From an uncultured Streptococcus sp. (GTDB lineage: Bacteria > Bacillota > Bacilli > Lactobacillales > Streptococcaceae): a stretch of 56,142 bases of DNA. Positions 54,303 through 56,142 of this stretch are shown piece after piece. Each line of letters begins with the position of its first letter. The stretch's first letter is position 1. The stretch spans positions 1 to 56,142 of the forward strand of contig CAKQDX010000014.1 of assembly GCA_934229725.1 (NCBI GenBank), read 5' to 3'. The notes beneath the pieces were generated by a model, which did no database searches, was not told where the DNA came from, and saw only the letters and a program-made list of their open reading frames with translations. The position numbers and the translations under genes were made by a program.

Positions 54303-54861
54303 AGTTTTTACGGATAGGATCTGCTAGATACTCCGCACGAGCACCACCAATCAACTTAGGACGACTCGCCAAAGCGGTCACATGAGCTCCACCCAGTTCT
54401 GAAGTAATGGGCCTAAGAGGAACTTGAACCCTCTTCACATGCATACCAATAGAGGTATCCCCAATATCAATACCAGCCTGAGCCACTATCTCTTCCACCT
54501 CAACAGGATCCTTCATGTAATCAAAAGCAGCCAATTGACCACTCCCACCGGCATGCAAAGTTGGAAGCACATTGACAATTTCCAATTCTTTAGCCAAAGC
54601 AAGCTCACGCTCAACCACCAAAGCACGATTCAAATGTTCACAACCCTGCACAGCCAAGTAAATCCCTTTAGGTTCCAAAACCTCAAGAATAGTCTTCACA
54701 ATTCGTTGACCAATTTCACGGCTAGAGGCTTTGCCGATAGTTCCACCAGCAACCTCACTGGACGATAAACCCAAAACAAAGATAGCTCCTCGCTTAATCG
54801 CAGATCGTTCAACAATATCTTCCACTAATACCCGTGTCTTCTCTTCTAAATCTAACAACAT
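54301..54861 (-). CDS. UPF0340 (TIGR01440) family protein
   Basis: A 186-aa cytoplasmic protein. Conserved stretches are FVLGLSSSEVAGGTIGK, VQGCEHLNRALVVER, PTLHAGGSGQLAAFDY, and DTSIGMHVKRVQVPLRP. The fold resembles a Rossmann-like enzyme, but no catalytic role is known for this family. The start at 54861 (ATG) has GGAGG 6 nt upstream; a GTG one codon earlier is also in frame. Confidence 0.9.
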   Translation of the reverse strand: MLLDLEEKTRVLVEDIVERSAIKRGAIFVLGLSSSEVAGGTIGKASSREIGQRIVKTILEVLEPKGIYLAVQGCEHLNRALVVERELALAKELEIVNVLPTLHAGGSGQLAAFDYMKDPVEVEEIVAQAGIDIGDTSIGMHVKRVQVPLRPITSELGGAHVTALASRPKLIGGARAEYLADPIRKN

Positions 54862-54873
54862 CACAAGCCTCCT

Positions 54874-55212
54874 TTAAACAACGGCCGTATTTAGGATTCG
54901 AACAATAAGATAATATAGAATCACAAAAAAGATAAGGAAAAATGCCCCTAACAGTAGCAACTGCATCCGACGTTTCCTACTTAGGTCCCAGGAGAAACCA
55001 AATCCCATCAAAAAAGGACCAACACTATAACTTAGCATAAACCATAAATCTACACGCGCTATATGCCAAAAAGAAGAAATAAAGACCGCCAAACCTATTA
55101 AGGATAAAATCCAAGAATAGTCCCAACGATCTGATTTAGCAAAAGCCAGACCAATTAAGAAACAACCCAAGGCAGGCATAATAATAAATGATAGGGTCAT
55201 AAAATAAAACAT
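54874..55212 (-). CDS. Small membrane protein, probably leaderless
   Basis: A 112-aa protein with four hydrophobic segments (about 4-22, 28-46, 53-71 and 82-108). No family is recognised. The sequence upstream of ATG is an extended -10, TGC-TATAAT (55219-55224), then six bases (AATGGC), then ATG, with no Shine-Dalgarno. Transcription would start at or next to the start codon, so the mRNA is probably leaderless. An 8-bp inverted repeat (AAACATGC/GCATGTTT) surrounds the -10 and start and could be an operator. The same layout is found in the next gene. Confidence 0.7.
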   Translation of the reverse strand: MFYFMTLSFIIMPALGCFLIGLAFAKSDRWDYSWILSLIGLAVFISSFWHIARVDLWFMLSYSVGPFLMGFGFSWDLSRKRRMQLLLLGAFFLIFFVILYYLIVRILNTAVV

Positions 55213-55244
55213 GCCATTATTATAGCATGTTTTACAGATTCATG

Positions 55245-55595
55245 TTAGTGGCGGTTAATAACACCATAAGCAATTGTGAACGCAATAGCAGCAATACCCA
55301 CAACGATTGCCATGATACTCCAAAAAATGGTCATAGCACGACGTCCCTTGCGGTTGTTGAAAGGAAGGCCCCAACCAACCATGATAACGCCTAGTAAACC
55401 GAGCCATACCTTATAAGTGACAACAATAGCCCCATCAAAGTAGGCAAAAGCCACCAAGCCTAAACCTAACAAGGAAATCAAATAAGACCACTTCCCCTTC
55501 AAAAATGAAGGCAAGGCCCAACCAAATAACAATAAACCAAGTAGAGCAAGAGCTCCACCACCAAAAAATACAGGTACAATATAATTATCAAACAT
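55245..55595 (-). CDS. Small membrane protein, probably leaderless
   Basis: A 116-aa protein with four hydrophobic segments (about 7-25, 34-48, 55-74 and 88-110) and a basic loop (NNRKGRRA). It has the same size and layout as the 112-aa gene downstream, so the two may be distant relatives. An extended -10 TGC-TATAAT (55602-55607) is followed by six bases (ATGAAT) and ATGTTT, again without a Shine-Dalgarno. An in-frame ATG at 55601 touches the -10 and cannot lie in the message. The function is unknown. Confidence 0.7.
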   Translation of the reverse strand: MFDNYIVPVFFGGGALALLGLLLFGWALPSFLKGKWSYLISLLGLGLVAFAYFDGAIVVTYKVWLGLLGVIMVGWGLPFNNRKGRRAMTIFWSIMAIVVGIAAIAFTIAYGVINRH

Positions 55596-55668
55596 ATTCA
55601 TATTATAGCATATCTTAAAAAGTTAGGAAATAGAATCTATCAACCAAAGCCATATCCGCTCTTAGAAA

Positions 55669-55745
55669 TTTGTTTGCTCTCAATCACAGATTGATTCGCA
55701 GTAGCCAACTATTTGTTCCCGTACAAAAAAATAAAATCCAGAAAG
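55669..55745. repeat. Direct repeat copy 1, possible attachment site
   Basis: A 77-nt segment whose first 33 nt (starting TTTGTTTGCTCTCAATCACA, ending TTGATTCGCAG) match copy 2 at 55991 with one mismatch; the rest is looser. The core contains AATCA-N5-TGATT. Confidence 0.7.
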
Positions 55746-55990
55746 AATCGTGTTGGACACACAAGGGGGAGTCGTGTAACACAAATTTATTTACACGTTA
55801 CACAGAAGACTAAGAACACAATCACACCAATGATTGATCAATTGACAAAATAAGCATAATTGCACTACATCTATAATCAAAATGGACTGAAATTTAAAAA
55901 TCGGGGGCAAAATGGGGGCAAAACATAAGAAAAAGGCTTGTCCGTATTGGACAAACCCTTTATTGTCAAGCTTATATAATCTAATTAAGC
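55746..55990. other. Noncoding segment between the direct repeats
   Basis: No gene is convincing here. It holds an inverted repeat GTGTAAC/GTTACAC (55774-55803), a tandem GGGGGCAAAA (55903-55912 and 55914-55923), and a hairpin TTGTCC/GGACAA (55931-55961). The arrangement looks like the end of an integrated element with its integrase gene deleted. Confidence 0.5.
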
Positions 55991-56066
55991 TTTGTTTGCT
56001 CCCAATCACAGATTGATTCGCAGACACTAGCTATTTATTGAGTACAAAAAAACAAGATCCAGAAAT
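55991..56066. repeat. Direct repeat copy 2, possible attachment site
   Basis: The second copy of the repeat at 55669, 322 bp away; TTTGTTTGCTC and CAATCACAGATTGATTCGCAG are shared, as are stretches of the following 40 nt (GTACAAAAAAA, ATCCAGAAA). Confidence 0.7.
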
Positions 56067-56070
56067 GTAC

Positions 56071-56090
56071 TGACCCCAAAAAGTTAGACA
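56071..56090. mobile_element. Terminal inverted repeat of an IS3-family element
   Basis: TGACCCCAAAAAGTTAGACA is the typical outer end of streptococcal IS3-family elements (IS150 group, IS861-like). The element continues beyond the right edge. Confidence 0.8.
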
Positions 56091-56096
56091 TTTAAT

Positions 56097-56142
56097 TTAT
56101 TCAAAGGATTTAGTTCTGTATTGCACAGGACTGAGTCCTTTT
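56097..56142 (-). CDS. IS3-family transposase OrfB, C-terminal end (partial)
   Basis: On the minus strand the last codons read KGLSPVQYRTKSFE and stop, seven nt inside the inverted repeat. GLSPVQYR is the conserved C-terminal motif of IS3 OrfB integrases. The rest of the gene lies to the right of the window, so integrity cannot be judged. Confidence 0.82.
   Translation of the reverse strand, partial: KGLSPVQYRTKSFE

Noticed and set aside
55855..55990. A frame reading GGKMGAKHKKK across the tandem GGGGGCAAAA, as an integrase tail
   Set aside because: It has no upstream coding sequence or start; kept only as a hint of element debris.
1..56142. CRISPR arrays, tRNA or rRNA genes, prophage structural genes
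   Set aside because: No regularly spaced repeats of that type, cloverleaf sequences or capsid or tail proteins were seen.

Overview
The window is a low-GC Firmicute chromosome segment that reads as a Streptococcus of the salivarius group. S. salivarius or a close relative is more likely than S. thermophilus, because an intact trehalose PTS operon and a ComR-box bacteriocin cassette are present. The support is streptococcal gene order (rpoB-rpoC-DUF1033-comG-methyltransferase-ackA; tadA next to ffs), SigX cin-boxes before ssbB and comGA, and CodY and CcpA sites at metabolic genes. Species assignment is inference. No tRNA or rRNA genes were seen.

Layout. 1-2,090: rlmA and the SRP RNA gene ffs point left. 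A class II bacteriocin cassette of two double-glycine peptides and a likely immunity protein points right from a ComR-type palindrome. 2,090-5,160: tadA with a structured leader, an uncharacterised small RNA with its own promoter and terminator, the competence gene ssbB, a YtpR-type tRNA-binding protein, a thioredoxin and a DUF4651 protein. 5,250-7,100: pepA and proC. 7,130-9,440: a leftward cluster of an XRE repressor, two CPBP membrane proteases and a membrane protein, behind a 23-bp-period operator array. 9,540-15,440: the comG competence pilus operon with its SAM methyltransferase, then ackA.

15,450-20,990 is an accessory block splitting the usual rpoC-DUF1033-comG order. It holds a DMT exporter divergent from an Rrf2 regulator, a second-type GAPDH gene, DUF1033, and an IS110 element whose transposase carries an in-frame stop and whose 5' flank folds like a bridge RNA. 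20,990-31,100: rpoC, rpoB with a long leader, and pbp1b. 31,180-37,730: tyrS, then ilvD-ilvB-ilvN-ilvC for branched-chain amino acids with CodY boxes. 37,900-47,700: fakA with an Asp23 protein, a MATE pump, thrC, two related membrane-anchored proteins of unknown role, and adhE. 47,770-54,250: pepO, then treC-treB with divergent treR and a perfect cre site. 54,300-55,600: a UPF0340 protein and two small membrane proteins that look leaderless. The right end holds a 33-bp direct repeat pair around debris of an integrated element, and the 3' tip of an IS3-family transposase.

Three threads tie the genes together. Competence is represented by the ComR-box bacteriocins and the SigX-driven ssbB and comG. 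Nutrient-responsive metabolism is represented by CodY at ilv and thrC and CcpA at tre, adhE and ackA. Mobile DNA has left several marks. The least explained parts are the bacteriocin cassette control region, the tadA-adjacent RNAs, the Rrf2-GAPDH-exporter island and the IS110 bridge RNA candidate.
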